Origin: Undibacterium sp.
GTDB lineage: Bacteria > Pseudomonadota > Gammaproteobacteria > Burkholderiales > Burkholderiaceae_D
DNA: 64,000 nt
Direction of reading: 5' to 3'
Assembly: GCF_030651495.1 (NCBI RefSeq)
Contig: NZ_JAUSFI010000118.1
Coordinates: 1-64,000 of the forward strand
Shown here: positions 37,550 to 47,513 of the stretch, in pieces
Layout of the letters: each line of letters opens with the position of its first letter
Position numbering within the stretch: the first letter of the stretch is position 1
Made by a program: the position numbers and the translations under genes
The notes under the pieces: generated by a model
Told to the model about the DNA's origin: nothing
The model's input: only the letters and a program-made list of their open reading frames with translations
Database searches by the model: none

Positions 37550-39607
37550 TTACCAAATATTCACACGCTTGGCTTCCACCCGTAATGGCGATTTATCTGC
37601 CGGGCAATTAAACGCTTTGGAAAACTCCGGCATATTCGCCAGTGGTGCGATGACGCGGTATTTTTCCGGCGCATGCGGATCGGTGGCCAGTTGCAGGCGC
37701 AGGCGTTCGTCGCGCATCAGGCCGCGGAAGCTTTGGGCATTGGCGATGAAGAAACGCTGCTCAGGGGTGAGGCCGTCGATCTCGGCTGCTTGCGGGGTGT
37801 TTTTGAGTGAATTTCTCAATGCTTGCAAGGCGATCTTCATGCCGCCCAGATCGGCGATATTTTCTCCTGCGGTGAGCTTGCCGTTGATGTGCAGCTTGTC
37901 GATAGGATTGAACTCGTCAAATTGTTTTTCGATCGCAGTCACGCGGCTCAGGAAGTTCTTTTCATCTTGCTTGGTCCACCAGCTTTTCAGATTACCGGAG
38001 GCATCGAACTGTCGGCCCTCGTCATCAAAGGCATGCGTCAGTTCATGACCGATGGTCGCGCCGGTATTGCCGTAATTGGCGGCGGGGTCGGCGTTGACAT
38101 GGTACAGCGGCGGTTGCAAGATACCGGCCGGAAACACCATCTCGTTCATGGTCGGGTTGTAGTAGGCATTGACGGTAGCTGGCGTCATGCCCCATTCGTT
38201 ACGGTCTATCGGTTTGCCGAGTTTAGCCAGATTACGTTTGAATTCAAATTCAGCGGCGTGCATGTTATTGATGGCATACGAACCGGTGTCGATCTTCAGG
38301 CTGCTGTAGTCGCGCCAGGTGTCGGGGTAGCCGATCTTGACGATTAAGGTATCGAGCTTTTTGTAGGCTTGCTGCTTGGTGGCGTCGGACATCCATTCCA
38401 GCTTGCTGATGCTGTCACGCATGGCAAACTTGATGTTGCCGACCATTTCCAGCACGCCCGCCTTGGCTTCGGGGCCAAAGAATTTGGCCACATACAATTC
38501 ACCCAGCGCTTCGCCTGCGTTGGCATCGATATTGGTCAGTACGCGTTTCCAGCGCGGCTGCAACTCTTTGGTGCCGGCCAGCGTGCGACCGTAGAAATCA
38601 AAATTGGCGTCCACAAAAGCGGAAGACAGGTCTTTCGATTTGCTATTGACCAGATGCAGGCGCAGATAGGTTTGCCATTGTGGCAGTGGCACGCTGTTTA
38701 ACATGCGGCTGGCTTCTGCCAAAAATTTCGGATGGGCGACGTTAATTTGTCCTGGCGTAGTCAGGCCGATGTCCTTGAAGTACTTGGCCCAGGCGGTATG
38801 CGATTCGAGTTTTTGCAGCCCCGGCAAATCCATCAAATGATACGACGCTTGCGGATCACGCAAGGCGACCTTGGTCAGCGATGCTTTCGCCAATCGGGTT
38901 TCTAGCGCCATGACGACACTGGCATTTTGTTTGGCGACGCCAGCACTATCACCTAACAGCGTGAACAGGTGCGCCAGATAGACGTGATATTTTTTTCGGA
39001 TATCGCGTGTCTTGGCATCGGTTTTCAGGTAATAGTCACGGTCTGGCAAACCAAGGCCACCCTGCGCCATCTGCGGGATGTAACGGCTGGTGTTTTTAGC
39101 GTCTTGATCAACATAAAAATTAAACAGGGAACTGACGCCGGCCTGGTGATGCCGGGCAATGACGGTCAACAGCTGATCACGGGTCTGGATCGCGGCGATC
39201 TGCGCCAGAGCAGTTGCCAGCGGCTTGGCACCATCGGCTTCGATTTGCGTCTCATCCATGCCGCTATGGTAATAAGAGCCCACCAGGCGCGCTGCCAGCG
39301 TATTGCCTTCACCGGCGGCGGCCGCTTCTGCGATGTTTTTCAGCGCAGACAAATTGCGTTCCGTCACTTCATCATAGGCACTGTAGCGCGCCCTATCTGC
39401 CGGAATGGGATTCGTGCTCAACCATAAGCCGTTGGAATACTGAAAAAAATCCATACAGGCATCGGCATTTTTATCCATGGCTTGTGATTCAAGTACCAGG
39501 TTATTGCTGACAGCGGTCGTGGCTGTAGCGGCATCTGCATATACGCTCGCGGAAAAACACAGCAGCGTCGCCAATACAATGCGACGAAGGGTAGTCTTTT
39601 TATTCAT
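37550..39607 (-). CDS. M13-family zinc metallopeptidase (neprilysin/PepO type)
   Basis: 685 aa endopeptidase, exported: signal peptide MNKKTTLRRIVLATLLCFSASVYA. N-terminal peptidase M13_N region, then the catalytic domain with zinc motif GHELTHAFDDEG (HExxH near 520), the third ligand in GENIADLGG, and the NAYYNP substrate motif upstream. Probably periplasmic or surface-located oligopeptidase; together with the POT and OPT transporters it points to peptide use. It ends RVNIW, close to the usual C-terminal tryptophan of the family. Start at ATG 39607. Confidence 0.92.
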   Translation of the reverse strand: MNKKTTLRRIVLATLLCFSASVYADAATATTAVSNNLVLESQAMDKNADACMDFFQYSNGLWLSTNPIPADRARYSAYDEVTERNLSALKNIAEAAAAGEGNTLAARLVGSYYHSGMDETQIEADGAKPLATALAQIAAIQTRDQLLTVIARHHQAGVSSLFNFYVDQDAKNTSRYIPQMAQGGLGLPDRDYYLKTDAKTRDIRKKYHVYLAHLFTLLGDSAGVAKQNASVVMALETRLAKASLTKVALRDPQASYHLMDLPGLQKLESHTAWAKYFKDIGLTTPGQINVAHPKFLAEASRMLNSVPLPQWQTYLRLHLVNSKSKDLSSAFVDANFDFYGRTLAGTKELQPRWKRVLTNIDANAGEALGELYVAKFFGPEAKAGVLEMVGNIKFAMRDSISKLEWMSDATKQQAYKKLDTLIVKIGYPDTWRDYSSLKIDTGSYAINNMHAAEFEFKRNLAKLGKPIDRNEWGMTPATVNAYYNPTMNEMVFPAGILQPPLYHVNADPAANYGNTGATIGHELTHAFDDEGRQFDASGNLKSWWTKQDEKNFLSRVTAIEKQFDEFNPIDKLHINGKLTAGENIADLGGMKIALQALRNSLKNTPQAAEIDGLTPEQRFFIANAQSFRGLMRDERLRLQLATDPHAPEKYRVIAPLANMPEFSKAFNCPADKSPLRVEAKRVNIW

Positions 39608-39918
39608 TGATTTTGTCTCAAAATAAGTGGATAGTTTTCAGAAAAGTGCGGATAGCACAAGACTATTTGACTTCGGCATGTGAGTGTTTCTCACAATTCA
39701 CCGGAATGCCGGGCAAGGTCAAGAGGCAATAAAAGCGGCAATACCGAAACATGGCAAAGATTTACAATGCGGTTACTCGCTCGAAAATGAGACGGAGAAC
39801 CTAGCTGAACGCATCCAGCTTTGCCCTCAGGTGGGGCTGCACCAGCAGGCACTTGAACTGTGCGCAGCATGAATCGGCCGAGCAAATTTAAATGAGCGCC
39901 CCACAAGATAGTGTCTGC
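39608..39918. other. Intergenic region upstream of the M13 peptidase
   Basis: About 310 bases with no supported gene, repeat or terminator. It must contain the peptidase promoter. Confidence 0.5.
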
Positions 39919-40164
39919 TTACTTGCGATAAATTTCAGGACGCGATTTATTTCTTTGTTCAAAGACAAGTTTGGCATCATGCATCGCGCGTGATGGGTTG
40001 CGCATTTCCACATGTTCATCATGCAAAGTAAAGAAATTAGCCGCTTGCGCCCGCATCACATATTTAATAGCGGCATCATCGGTAAGATCGTACATTTCCG
40101 TCAACAAAGTAGTTACCTCATCGAGATACTCTTCGTAAGTCATCTGTTTTTCTGCGGAAGTCAT
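39919..40164 (-). CDS. Small unknown acidic protein
   Basis: 81 aa, start MTSAEKQMTYEEYLDEVTTL with GAGGA 7 bases upstream. Helical, with MYDLTDDAAIKYVMRAQAA and FEQRNKSRPEIYRK. No signal, no membrane segment, no family recognised. Codon use matches the surroundings and the ribosome binding site is good. Confidence 0.65.
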   Translation of the reverse strand: MTSAEKQMTYEEYLDEVTTLLTEMYDLTDDAAIKYVMRAQAANFFTLHDEHVEMRNPSRAMHDAKLVFEQRNKSRPEIYRK

Positions 40165-40375
40165 TTTTTTATCCTCAATTAGTGGGAATTTTCTGTAAGG
40201 CTGACATGTTACATCACATGCTTCTTCGCCCAATCGGTAACAACGTGTAAATCAGACCGCAGGACAGGAATTTTCATTCTAAAATATTGGCAGGGCTTAT
40301 TTTTTATCGAATCAATTAATAATAAGACCATTCAATGACTAAAGAAACACAATGTTTTCCGATGCGAGGTGTGCG

Positions 40376-40798
40376 ATGAAATGGATAAAATCAATATTGC
40401 CGGTGGCTATTTTACTGGTCTCAGTAAGTGCTAGCCCGGCATGGGCGCATGGAAGGCAAATGAATCATAGTCCTCGATGGGGCATAGGTTTAGTGATCAA
40501 CCCTTTTCCTTTATTTTATAGCCCTTACTACTCGGCACCCTATTATCCTTACCCATCTCGCTACTATCCCGAAGTGATCGTAGATACCGTCATAATGCCG
40601 GCCCGAAATACGGTTTATGTACAGCAATCAAACGGCATCAGTTCCTCGCCCTACCCCGCCGTATCAGTAACGCCAGAATCAGGTGTCAGCGGTGGTGATT
40701 GGTATTATTGCCATAATCCCGATGGTTTTTATCCTTCAATTAAAACCTGTCCTTCCGGTTGGCAAAGGGTGCCGGCACAAGCACCGACTGACCGATAA
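40376..40798 (+). CDS. Secreted small protein with a C-terminal Cys motif
   Basis: 140 aa. Signal peptide MKWIKSILPVAILLVSVSASPAWA, a Tyr/Pro-rich middle (YYSAPYYPYPSRYYPE), and a C-terminal YYCHNPDGFYPSIKTCPSGW motif with two cysteines that recurs in many proteobacterial envelope proteins. Probably periplasmic or outer-membrane associated; function unknown. Followed by a terminator. Confidence 0.72.
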   Translation: MKWIKSILPVAILLVSVSASPAWAHGRQMNHSPRWGIGLVINPFPLFYSPYYSAPYYPYPSRYYPEVIVDTVIMPARNTVYVQQSNGISSSPYPAVSVTPESGVSGGDWYYCHNPDGFYPSIKTCPSGWQRVPAQAPTDR

Positions 40799-40808
40799 TT
40801 ACACAAAA

Positions 40809-40833
40809 AAAAGGGCGCATTCAGCGCCCTTTT
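40809..40833. terminator. Terminator between the Cys-motif protein and cheV
   Basis: AAAAGGGCGC, loop ATTCA, GCGCCCTTTT followed by more T on the plus strand and preceded by an A-run, so it can serve both converging genes. Confidence 0.88.
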
Positions 40834-40858
40834 ATCTTTTATCAATCAGACAATTGAG

Positions 40859-41815
40859 TTATTGTGCCACTACCCGGCGTATCGTCGCAGCCAAATCTTC
40901 CGCAACAAACTTTGCAACATAAGCGTCAGCGCCTACACTTTTAACATGGTCTTCATTGGTGGTACCTGATAATGAGGAATGAATAACTACTGGCAAGCCT
41001 TTAAAACGTTCATCTTGTTTGATGTTACGGGTTAAAGTAAAACCATCCATTTCCGGCATTTCCAAATCCGTGAGAACCATAGCCACTTTATCTCGAATGG
41101 TTTTCCCTTCGGCTTGTGCCATTGCTGAAATAGCTTGCAGTCTTTCCCATGCTTCTTTGCCCGTCTTGGTCATGATAAAGGGCGCGCCAATAGCGGTGAG
41201 TGCTTGCTCAATTAAACCACGCGCCACAGCCGAATCATCTGCAGCTAGTATGACTGTTCCTGGTCTAATGACCAGTTTGGCACCGATGGTTTCGGGATCA
41301 ATTTCTTTGCTATTGATAGGATAGATCAGGCGTAATATTTGCTCGACATCGAGAACTTGAGCAAGCCGGGTATTTTCGCTATCACCATCAAGGCGAGCAA
41401 TGCTCGTTACCATACCACCGCCAGCACTAGATTCCGCAGACAAGACTTGACTCCAGTCCAGACGAACAATTTCCTCTACTGATTCAACAGCAAAACCCTG
41501 GGTCGAGCGTGCGTATTCTGTCACCAACATGATATTCAGGCCGGTTTTTGGTTTACAGCCAACCACAGACGGCAAATCAATCACTGGAATAATTTGGCCA
41601 CGCAAATTTACCACGCCCAAGTTATGCGGCAGTGCACCGGCAACAGCAGTAATGACCGGCATAGCCACAATCTCTCGGACTTTAAATACATTGATACCAA
41701 ATAATTCCGAACGATCGCCAACTGCATCGCCGCCCAACCTAAACAGTAAAAGTTCAAACTTATTTGAACCTGTCAGGTTAGTACGCTCATCAACTTCCTG
41801 CTGTACGGTACTCAT
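40859..41815 (-). CDS. cheV: Chemotaxis coupling protein CheV
   Basis: 318 aa: CheW-like domain (about 15-165) followed by a receiver domain (about 185-315). Couples chemoreceptors to CheA and is tuned by phosphorylation at D250 in VLTDLEMPEMDG. FGINVFKVREIV and NLGVVNLRGQIIPVIDLP are CheW signatures; LAADDSAVARGLIEQAL opens the receiver. Start at MSTVQQEVDERTN because GAGGA precedes it; an in-frame ATG lies five codons upstream. No other chemotaxis gene is adjacent. Confidence 0.92.
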   Translation of the reverse strand: MSTVQQEVDERTNLTGSNKFELLLFRLGGDAVGDRSELFGINVFKVREIVAMPVITAVAGALPHNLGVVNLRGQIIPVIDLPSVVGCKPKTGLNIMLVTEYARSTQGFAVESVEEIVRLDWSQVLSAESSAGGGMVTSIARLDGDSENTRLAQVLDVEQILRLIYPINSKEIDPETIGAKLVIRPGTVILAADDSAVARGLIEQALTAIGAPFIMTKTGKEAWERLQAISAMAQAEGKTIRDKVAMVLTDLEMPEMDGFTLTRNIKQDERFKGLPVVIHSSLSGTTNEDHVKSVGADAYVAKFVAEDLAATIRRVVAQ

Positions 41816-41944
41816 GTCTATCATCCTCAAAGGTTAGGGAGTCGATCATTGCAGCAGTGCCAGACATTCTCTGCATAAGTTTGTTATTATGCGGCGTTTT
41901 TTTCAAGAAACACCAATTAATTGCCAAACTGAAATATTATTTCT

Positions 41945-43315
41945 TTATTTTATAACGCGATAGCATGGGGTATACGCTTTTCCAGGCAACTTCATACGAT
42001 TATGTGCCACAAACGAGGTCAATAATGCATCCATTGCTTCCATGAGAGCAGTGTCTCCGCAGATTTCAAAGTGTCCGTGCTTTTCGATTGCTCTGATCCC
42101 CTGATCCTTGACGTTACCGGCCACCACGCCAGAAAAAGCGCGACGCAAATTAGCGGCAAGAAGATGCGGTTCCTGATTCTTATGCAATGCAAGATTGCGC
42201 ATGTTTTCATGCGTGGGATCAAAAGGTTTTTGGAATTCTGTATCAATCTTCAATAGCCAGTTGAAATAATAGGCATCACCTTTAGTTTTGCGGAATTCTC
42301 TGACCTTTTTAATCCCAGCCTGCACTTCCTGCGCCACCAGGGTTGGATCATTAACAATAATTTGATAGCGTTGCTGCGCTTCAACACCCAGTGTATCGCC
42401 AATAAATTGATCGATTTGCTGAAAGTAATCTTTTGCACTTTCAGGGCCAGTAAAAATCAATGGAAAAGGGATATGCGCGTTATCGGGATGAAGCAAAATA
42501 CCTAGCAGATACAAAATCTCTTCCGCAGTGCCGGCACCACCTGGGAACACGATAATTGCATGACCGAGGCGAACAAAGGCCTCCAAGCGTTTTTCGATAT
42601 CCGGTAAAATGATGAGGTTATTCACGATAGGATTAGGCGCTTCTGCCGCAATAATACCGGGCTCAGTTATCCCTAAATAACGGCCATGACGAATTCGTTG
42701 CTTGGCATGCCCGATAGTCGCGCCTTTCATTGGCCCTTTCATCGCTCCTGGGCCACAGCCAGTGCAAATATCCATGCCGCGCAAGCCCAACTGATAACCG
42801 ACCACTTTAGTGTAGTCGTATTCGACTCCGGAAATAGAATGCCCGCCCCAGCAAACTACCAGATTCGGATTAACCTGAGGCTGCAGAAAATTGGCGTTGC
42901 GCAAAATATGAAACACGGCATCGCTGACACCTTCCGTGGTGGCCAAATCAAATTTTGGGCTATCCTCGATCTCGCCATAGACAAATAGAATATCACGCAA
43001 GACAGCAAACAGATGTTCCTGTATACCCTTAATCATGACGCCATCCACGAAAGCGCTCGCGGGAGCGGCCTTTATGTCAAGCTTGATGCCACGTTCGCGC
43101 TGAATGATGCTGATATCGAAACTTTTATAACGCTCCAATAATTCCTTGCCGTCATCTAAGCCACTGCCACAATTAAGCACTGCCAATGAACAACTGCGAA
43201 ACAATTGATGTAGTCCACCCTGACTGGTATCGAGCACTTTGGCAACTTCGGCCTTAGACAATACTTCCAAACGTCCATCCGGCGCAATTTGCGTATCGAT
43301 TACTTCATATTCCAT
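41945..43315 (-). CDS. ppnN: Nucleotide 5'-monophosphate nucleosidase (LOG family)
   Basis: 456 aa, matching PpnN (YgdH), which cleaves purine and pyrimidine nucleoside monophosphates to base and ribose 5-phosphate and is stimulated by (p)ppGpp in E. coli. The LOG-family catalytic motif appears as FPGGAGTAEEILYLLG with CTGCGPGAMKGPMKGA ahead of it; the flanking DUF3412 and DUF4478 regions account for the length. 30 bases downstream of the TPR-GAF-GGDEF gene on the same strand. Confidence 0.9.
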   Translation of the reverse strand: MEYEVIDTQIAPDGRLEVLSKAEVAKVLDTSQGGLHQLFRSCSLAVLNCGSGLDDGKELLERYKSFDISIIQRERGIKLDIKAAPASAFVDGVMIKGIQEHLFAVLRDILFVYGEIEDSPKFDLATTEGVSDAVFHILRNANFLQPQVNPNLVVCWGGHSISGVEYDYTKVVGYQLGLRGMDICTGCGPGAMKGPMKGATIGHAKQRIRHGRYLGITEPGIIAAEAPNPIVNNLIILPDIEKRLEAFVRLGHAIIVFPGGAGTAEEILYLLGILLHPDNAHIPFPLIFTGPESAKDYFQQIDQFIGDTLGVEAQQRYQIIVNDPTLVAQEVQAGIKKVREFRKTKGDAYYFNWLLKIDTEFQKPFDPTHENMRNLALHKNQEPHLLAANLRRAFSGVVAGNVKDQGIRAIEKHGHFEICGDTALMEAMDALLTSFVAHNRMKLPGKAYTPCYRVIK

Positions 43316-43345
43316 AGCTTTATTATTTCTCTCTTGTATTTTTTC

Positions 43346-46102
43346 TCACGCTGCCGCCTGCTTATTGGCAAGCGCATCAACGACCAATTTTGCTGATTTA
43401 TTTGTGCTAAGTCTTAATTCTCTATTTAGTATCGCGCCTTTAGGATCGCTCTTCAAAGTACAAAGTAATAATTCTGGCCACGCATGCTCTTCTGCAAACA
43501 AACCTACCCACCCGTTTCGACCTGCATGTTTGACCGCATACAAGGCAATATCCGCAATATCAACCACATCCTGCCAGGAAATGGCGCGTGGGTGAGCCGT
43601 CACAAAAGGGAAGCAGGCAAAGCCCACGGAACAAGTCTGTGCAATAAATAAATCACCTTCGATATAAAAATCTTGTTCCGCCACGACCAAACGCACTCGC
43701 TCTGCCAATTCCTCGGCAACCGCTCTAGAAGTACCGCGCGCAATGATCAGAAATTCCTCTCCCCCCCAGCGTATCAGATAGTCAGAATCTCGGAAGACCT
43801 GTTGTAATCGCTGTCGAATTTGCACCAAAACTGCATCGCCTGCAGCGTGTCCATATTTATCATTAACCTGTTTAAAATGATCTAGGTCGACCAAAAATAT
43901 CAATAAATCAGCCTCCTTAGAACGGCTATCAAAATCGTCGGTGGTATTCTGATAATTGCGTAAACACAGAGCCACATCCGCATCAATGTTCTGCATAAGG
44001 AATCGACGATTTTTGAGACCTGTCAGTGGGTCAGTCAAACTAGTTTCTTCTAATTCCCGCAATGCCTGCTCGAGCCGTTTTTGGGTTTCTTGCAATTTAT
44101 CATGTGCATGAGCGTTATCGAGCGCAATCGCACCATATGCGCACAAACTTCGAAATATTAAACGCTGACGCTCACCGTAAACCACCGAAGTATTCGATAA
44201 AATTGCCATAACACCCAGAGCACGATCACCGACAATCAAGGGACCGAACAGCGCTGTCCCAGTATCCGAAAAGTTACTGGTGCTAGCTTGAAAATCTGCA
44301 ACATCGGCCTTAAGGAGTAACTCCTGTCCTTGGAAAATACAAAGCGCCGCATTTTGAGCGTTGCGGTCGAATCTATCTTGATCGAGTCCGGTAACAACAC
44401 CGTTTTCTACGCAATAAGACAATTCCAGCACATCTCGCTTTGTGTCGATTAGCCAGATGCACAAATCCGAGGTATTAAGCAAACTATCAAGATGACGCTG
44501 AAGGCTGTGACACACATTTTCAAAATTAAGATCTGCCGTAATTTCTTGCCCTACCCTACCCAAAAGATCCAGTGTTTGCGAGGTTTCCAGTGAGGCCGCG
44601 GCCATTTGCTGGTGATGTATTGCCTCTGCCTTGGCTCGCTCAGTCTCATGCCTCACTTGTATCAAGGTTGTCAAATTTTCCGCCTGTTTACTGCGCTCGC
44701 GCTGATCGGCGGCAATGGCTTGCTTCGCATAATTAAACGCCTTTTGACCATCCCCTGCCTGCGCCCATGCTTCAGCTAATGATAACAGCAGCTTCGAAGA
44801 AGCTTGCCACGCCTCCCCCCCATTACCAACAGATACCGCCTCTTCCAAGTAATGCAGCACTACGTTGGGAGCCGTCATATCGGATGGCGGAGGTAAATCA
44901 TGTTGATGAAAAATTTCCGCCAGCGCCTCCCTCAAATCAGCCTGCAGTGAATCGCAAGACAATTCGGCAATCAATTCCCTGGCCTCCTCAATAGCATTTA
45001 AAGCAGCAACCTGTTCTCCCGCTGCTGACAAAGCGCGGGCTTGGCTAATCAAATGTTCTGCCAGATTATTGCGTGAGCCAGCCTCTCGATAAAGAGCAAT
45101 CGCAGTATCAAAATATGCAGCAGCTTCTCGCGCCATTCCCAGCAGCAACAAAGTATTACCTAGTTCAGCATGAGCAATCGCAGCGTGGATACCATTTTTA
45201 CATCCTATCAAACCTTGCAGCGCCTCTTGTAAAACCTGCTGACTCTGCTCCAATCGATTCAAATGACGTAATAACTCACCTAATCGAATCAGACTAAAAG
45301 CGATCATTGCAGGCCAACCGGTCTGTCGTGCGCGCGACACTGCCCAGTCGTAACATACAGCTGCCTCATCTAAATCGCCGAGTTTTTGTAAGCCGACTCC
45401 AGCATTACAAGCCGCCATAATTGCCAACCGAATCAGGCCAGCCTGTTGCGCCAACTCGCTTGCTTGGTTAAACATGACAGAGGACCGCGCCATCTCAGAT
45501 GAAAACAACAACTCCCCTCTAGCCGCCGTCAGCAAAGCGACCAAAGCGGGGTGCTTTACTTGATTTGCTTTTACCAACAACAAAATCAGTTGATCTCTGG
45601 CGGCATCAGGTTCGGCGAACGACGTCAGATAAATATGCCACGCCTCCGCCAACAACTGGCGCAACGTATCATCACAACGATCAAAGCACGACGCTGCAGC
45701 ACAACTGGAGCCTATCGCTCGCTTCAGATCCCCTTGCTCCAGCGCGACAATGACTTCAGCCAGAAAGCTATCCCCTTCACCCACGACATTTTCCAGCCGA
45801 GTAAAACCGGACCTAGCCTCTAACAATAACTGCTCTGCTCGGTCAAAATCTCGAAATAAGGCCGCAACCTCTACCCGTATCAATGCCAATCGGGCACTAA
45901 TCGCGTGACGCTGTCCCAACAGCCGAGTGCTGCTGGCAAGCAAAGCCCCTGCTTCGTCGGCCAAGATTAAGGACTGCTGGCTATCGCACTGACGCAAATA
46001 CCACGCAAGATGCACTAAAACATCCAAGCGATCAGCCCCACTCAATCCAGCCAACTCGGTATGCAGACGATTTATTTCATCATTGAGGGCATATAAATAC
46101 AT
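43346..46102 (-). CDS. TPR-GAF-GGDEF diguanylate cyclase
   Basis: 918 aa cytoplasmic protein. The first ~490 residues are helical TPR-like repeats (for example LIRLGELLRHLNRLEQSQQV and IAHAELGNTLLLLGMAREAA). A coiled coil (about 470-510), a GAF domain (about 515-680) and a GGDEF domain follow. The cyclase signature WGGEEF is canonical and an RxxD inhibitory site (RDSD) lies five residues before it, so the cyclase is probably active with product inhibition. No membrane segment. A partner protein bound by the TPRs may be the input (inference). The upstream gap 46103-46314 has no gene. Confidence 0.88.
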   Translation of the reverse strand: MYLYALNDEINRLHTELAGLSGADRLDVLVHLAWYLRQCDSQQSLILADEAGALLASSTRLLGQRHAISARLALIRVEVAALFRDFDRAEQLLLEARSGFTRLENVVGEGDSFLAEVIVALEQGDLKRAIGSSCAAASCFDRCDDTLRQLLAEAWHIYLTSFAEPDAARDQLILLLVKANQVKHPALVALLTAARGELLFSSEMARSSVMFNQASELAQQAGLIRLAIMAACNAGVGLQKLGDLDEAAVCYDWAVSRARQTGWPAMIAFSLIRLGELLRHLNRLEQSQQVLQEALQGLIGCKNGIHAAIAHAELGNTLLLLGMAREAAAYFDTAIALYREAGSRNNLAEHLISQARALSAAGEQVAALNAIEEARELIAELSCDSLQADLREALAEIFHQHDLPPPSDMTAPNVVLHYLEEAVSVGNGGEAWQASSKLLLSLAEAWAQAGDGQKAFNYAKQAIAADQRERSKQAENLTTLIQVRHETERAKAEAIHHQQMAAASLETSQTLDLLGRVGQEITADLNFENVCHSLQRHLDSLLNTSDLCIWLIDTKRDVLELSYCVENGVVTGLDQDRFDRNAQNAALCIFQGQELLLKADVADFQASTSNFSDTGTALFGPLIVGDRALGVMAILSNTSVVYGERQRLIFRSLCAYGAIALDNAHAHDKLQETQKRLEQALRELEETSLTDPLTGLKNRRFLMQNIDADVALCLRNYQNTTDDFDSRSKEADLLIFLVDLDHFKQVNDKYGHAAGDAVLVQIRQRLQQVFRDSDYLIRWGGEEFLIIARGTSRAVAEELAERVRLVVAEQDFYIEGDLFIAQTCSVGFACFPFVTAHPRAISWQDVVDIADIALYAVKHAGRNGWVGLFAEEHAWPELLLCTLKSDPKGAILNRELRLSTNKSAKLVVDALANKQAAA

Positions 46103-46272
46103 GAAGTACCATTCAAAACTCTTAATTGTTGAAGCTGTTTATTATGCCGTAATCAACACATTTTTTTTAAATTTCGTATTAAAGCAACGGCCTGCGAACA
46201 AGTAAAGTGATACAAACATAGAAAAATTTGTTTCATAAAGTATATATTTTTTAGTCTATATTTAACAAATTC

Positions 46273-46301
46273 TTGCGCCATGCGGCTATTCTCTATATAA
46301 T
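46273..46301 (+). promoter_or_regulatory. Promoter of tRNA-fMet
   Basis: TTGCGC (46273-46278), 17 bases, TATAAT (46296-46301), 13 bases before the first base of the tRNA. Confidence 0.7.
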
Positions 46302-46314
46302 TCAATTCCTCAGA

Positions 46315-46391
46315 CGCGGGGTGGAGCAGTCTGGCAGCTCGTCGGGCTCATAACCCGAAGGTCATAGGTTCAAATCCTGTCCCCGCAACCA
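46315..46391 (+). tRNA. Initiator tRNA-fMet(CAT), site of island insertion
   Basis: Complete initiator tRNA. The acceptor starts CGCGGGG with an unpaired C1 against A72 (CCCCGCA), three G-C pairs flank the anticodon loop (TCGGG CTCATAA CCCGA), anticodon CAT, T-loop TTCAAAT, encoded CCA. These are all marks of the initiator rather than elongator tRNA. Its 3' half from 46344 is duplicated at 60905, showing that an island inserted here and restored the gene. Confidence 0.97.
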
Positions 46392-46392
46392 A
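46344..46392 (+). repeat. attL: 3' half of tRNA-fMet
   Basis: First copy of the 49 bp direct repeat (begins GGGCTCATAACCCGAAGG, ends GCAACCAA); identical to 60905-60953. It covers the anticodon loop to just past CCA, the usual attachment core for tRNA-targeting integrases. Confidence 0.95.
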
Positions 46393-46398
46393 TTAAAT

Positions 46399-46428
46399 CA
46401 AAGGCTTACAGATTCTTGTAAGCCTTTG
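46399..46428 (+). terminator. Terminator supplied by the island to tRNA-fMet
   Basis: CAAAGGCTTAC and its complement GTAAGCCTTTG around an 8-base loop, 8 bases after the tRNA CCA. It replaces the native hairpin now found at 60959. Confidence 0.75.
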
Positions 46429-46447
46429 TGCATTTTAAAACGGGTTT

Positions 46448-46466
46448 TTGCTGCAATTTTGCTGCA
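46448..46466 (+). repeat. Double TTGCTGCA site, left end
   Basis: TTGCTGCAATTTTGCTGCA, two direct TTGCTGCA units. The same 19 bases with one change occur at 60792-60810. Position just inside attL suggests an integrase arm site or excisionase site. Confidence 0.6.
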
Positions 46467-46525
46467 GTACCGTTGAAAATGCATGTAGCTATACCCTGTT
46501 CCTCAACTTAAATTGGAGCAGAAGT

Positions 46526-47513
46526 ATGTCGACTATCACTAAACGCGGTCCGTATCAATTTCAAGCCATCGTTCGTTGCAAAGGCTATCCAACCCAAACA
46601 CGCACCCTCGAAACCATGAAGGCTGCCAAAGACTGGGCCAGAGACGTAGAAGTAAAAATGCAGCGCGGTGAATTCACCGACCGCTCCAAAGCTGAAAGCA
46701 CGAGACGTGCTAGAGCGCTATCGTCAAGAAGTGACACCGGACAAGCGCGGGCACATCAAAGAAAACTACCGTCTATTGCAGTTACTGCGACACTCTTTAG
46801 CCTTGCGTCCACTCGCTAGTCTGCAAAGTGTCGACTTCTCCAGCTATCGTGACCAACGACTCAAGGAAGTCGCTCCAAAAACAGTACAACTAGAACTCTC
46901 GATGTTCTCAGCAGTACTGAATACGGCGCGGCGTGACTGGTCGATTCCGGTCGACAATAGCGTCACCGACATTCGTAAACCGAAATTGCTCGGAGGCCGT
47001 TCGCGTCGTCTGGTTGGTGATGAGGAAAAGTGTCTGTTCGATGCAGCCAGCGAACGCGAATCGTCCGACCTAAATTTGTTGATTCTGCTTGCCATCGAAA
47101 CCGGAATGCGCTGCGGCGAGATGGTGACCTTGACCTGGGACCAAATCAACCTTGCTCACCATTTTATCCATTTGGATATGACAAAAAATGGGACTGCCCG
47201 CGATGTTCCCTTGTCGGTCGCTGCTGAAGCCGCTTTGCGCCCCTTGCAACGACAATCGCATCATCGGCTGACCAATTTTCGCGACACAGACAGCGTCAGC
47301 GCTGCGTTTCGCAAAACATGCCTGCGTGCCAATATCAAAAATTTGCGTTTTCACGACCTGCGCCACGAAGCCGCTTCCAGACGGGCAAAAATCTTACCAG
47401 CGGCGACGCTGGCAAAAATCTTCGGCTGGAAAACCCTGCAAATGGCTATGCGCTACTACAACCCTACAGCTGCTGAGTTAGTGGCTGCCATCCGCCAGCC
47501 AATTGCGGCATAA
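46526..47513 (+). pseudogene. Tyrosine integrase of the island, frameshifted
   Basis: The first part (ATG 46526, GGAG upstream, MSTITKRGPYQFQAIVRC) is an Arm-DNA-binding-type N-terminus. After GEFTDRSKAEST near 46690 the frame must shift by one base to continue as RDVLERYRQEVTPDKRG through the core-binding and catalytic domains to 47513. Catalytic residues survive: R in TGMRCGEM, K in MTKNGTARD, HxxR in HDLRHEAAS, Trp-variant FGWKTL, and Tyr in MRYYNP. As written the protein would be split, so the island is probably not self-mobile; a sequencing error is the alternative. Confidence 0.8.
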
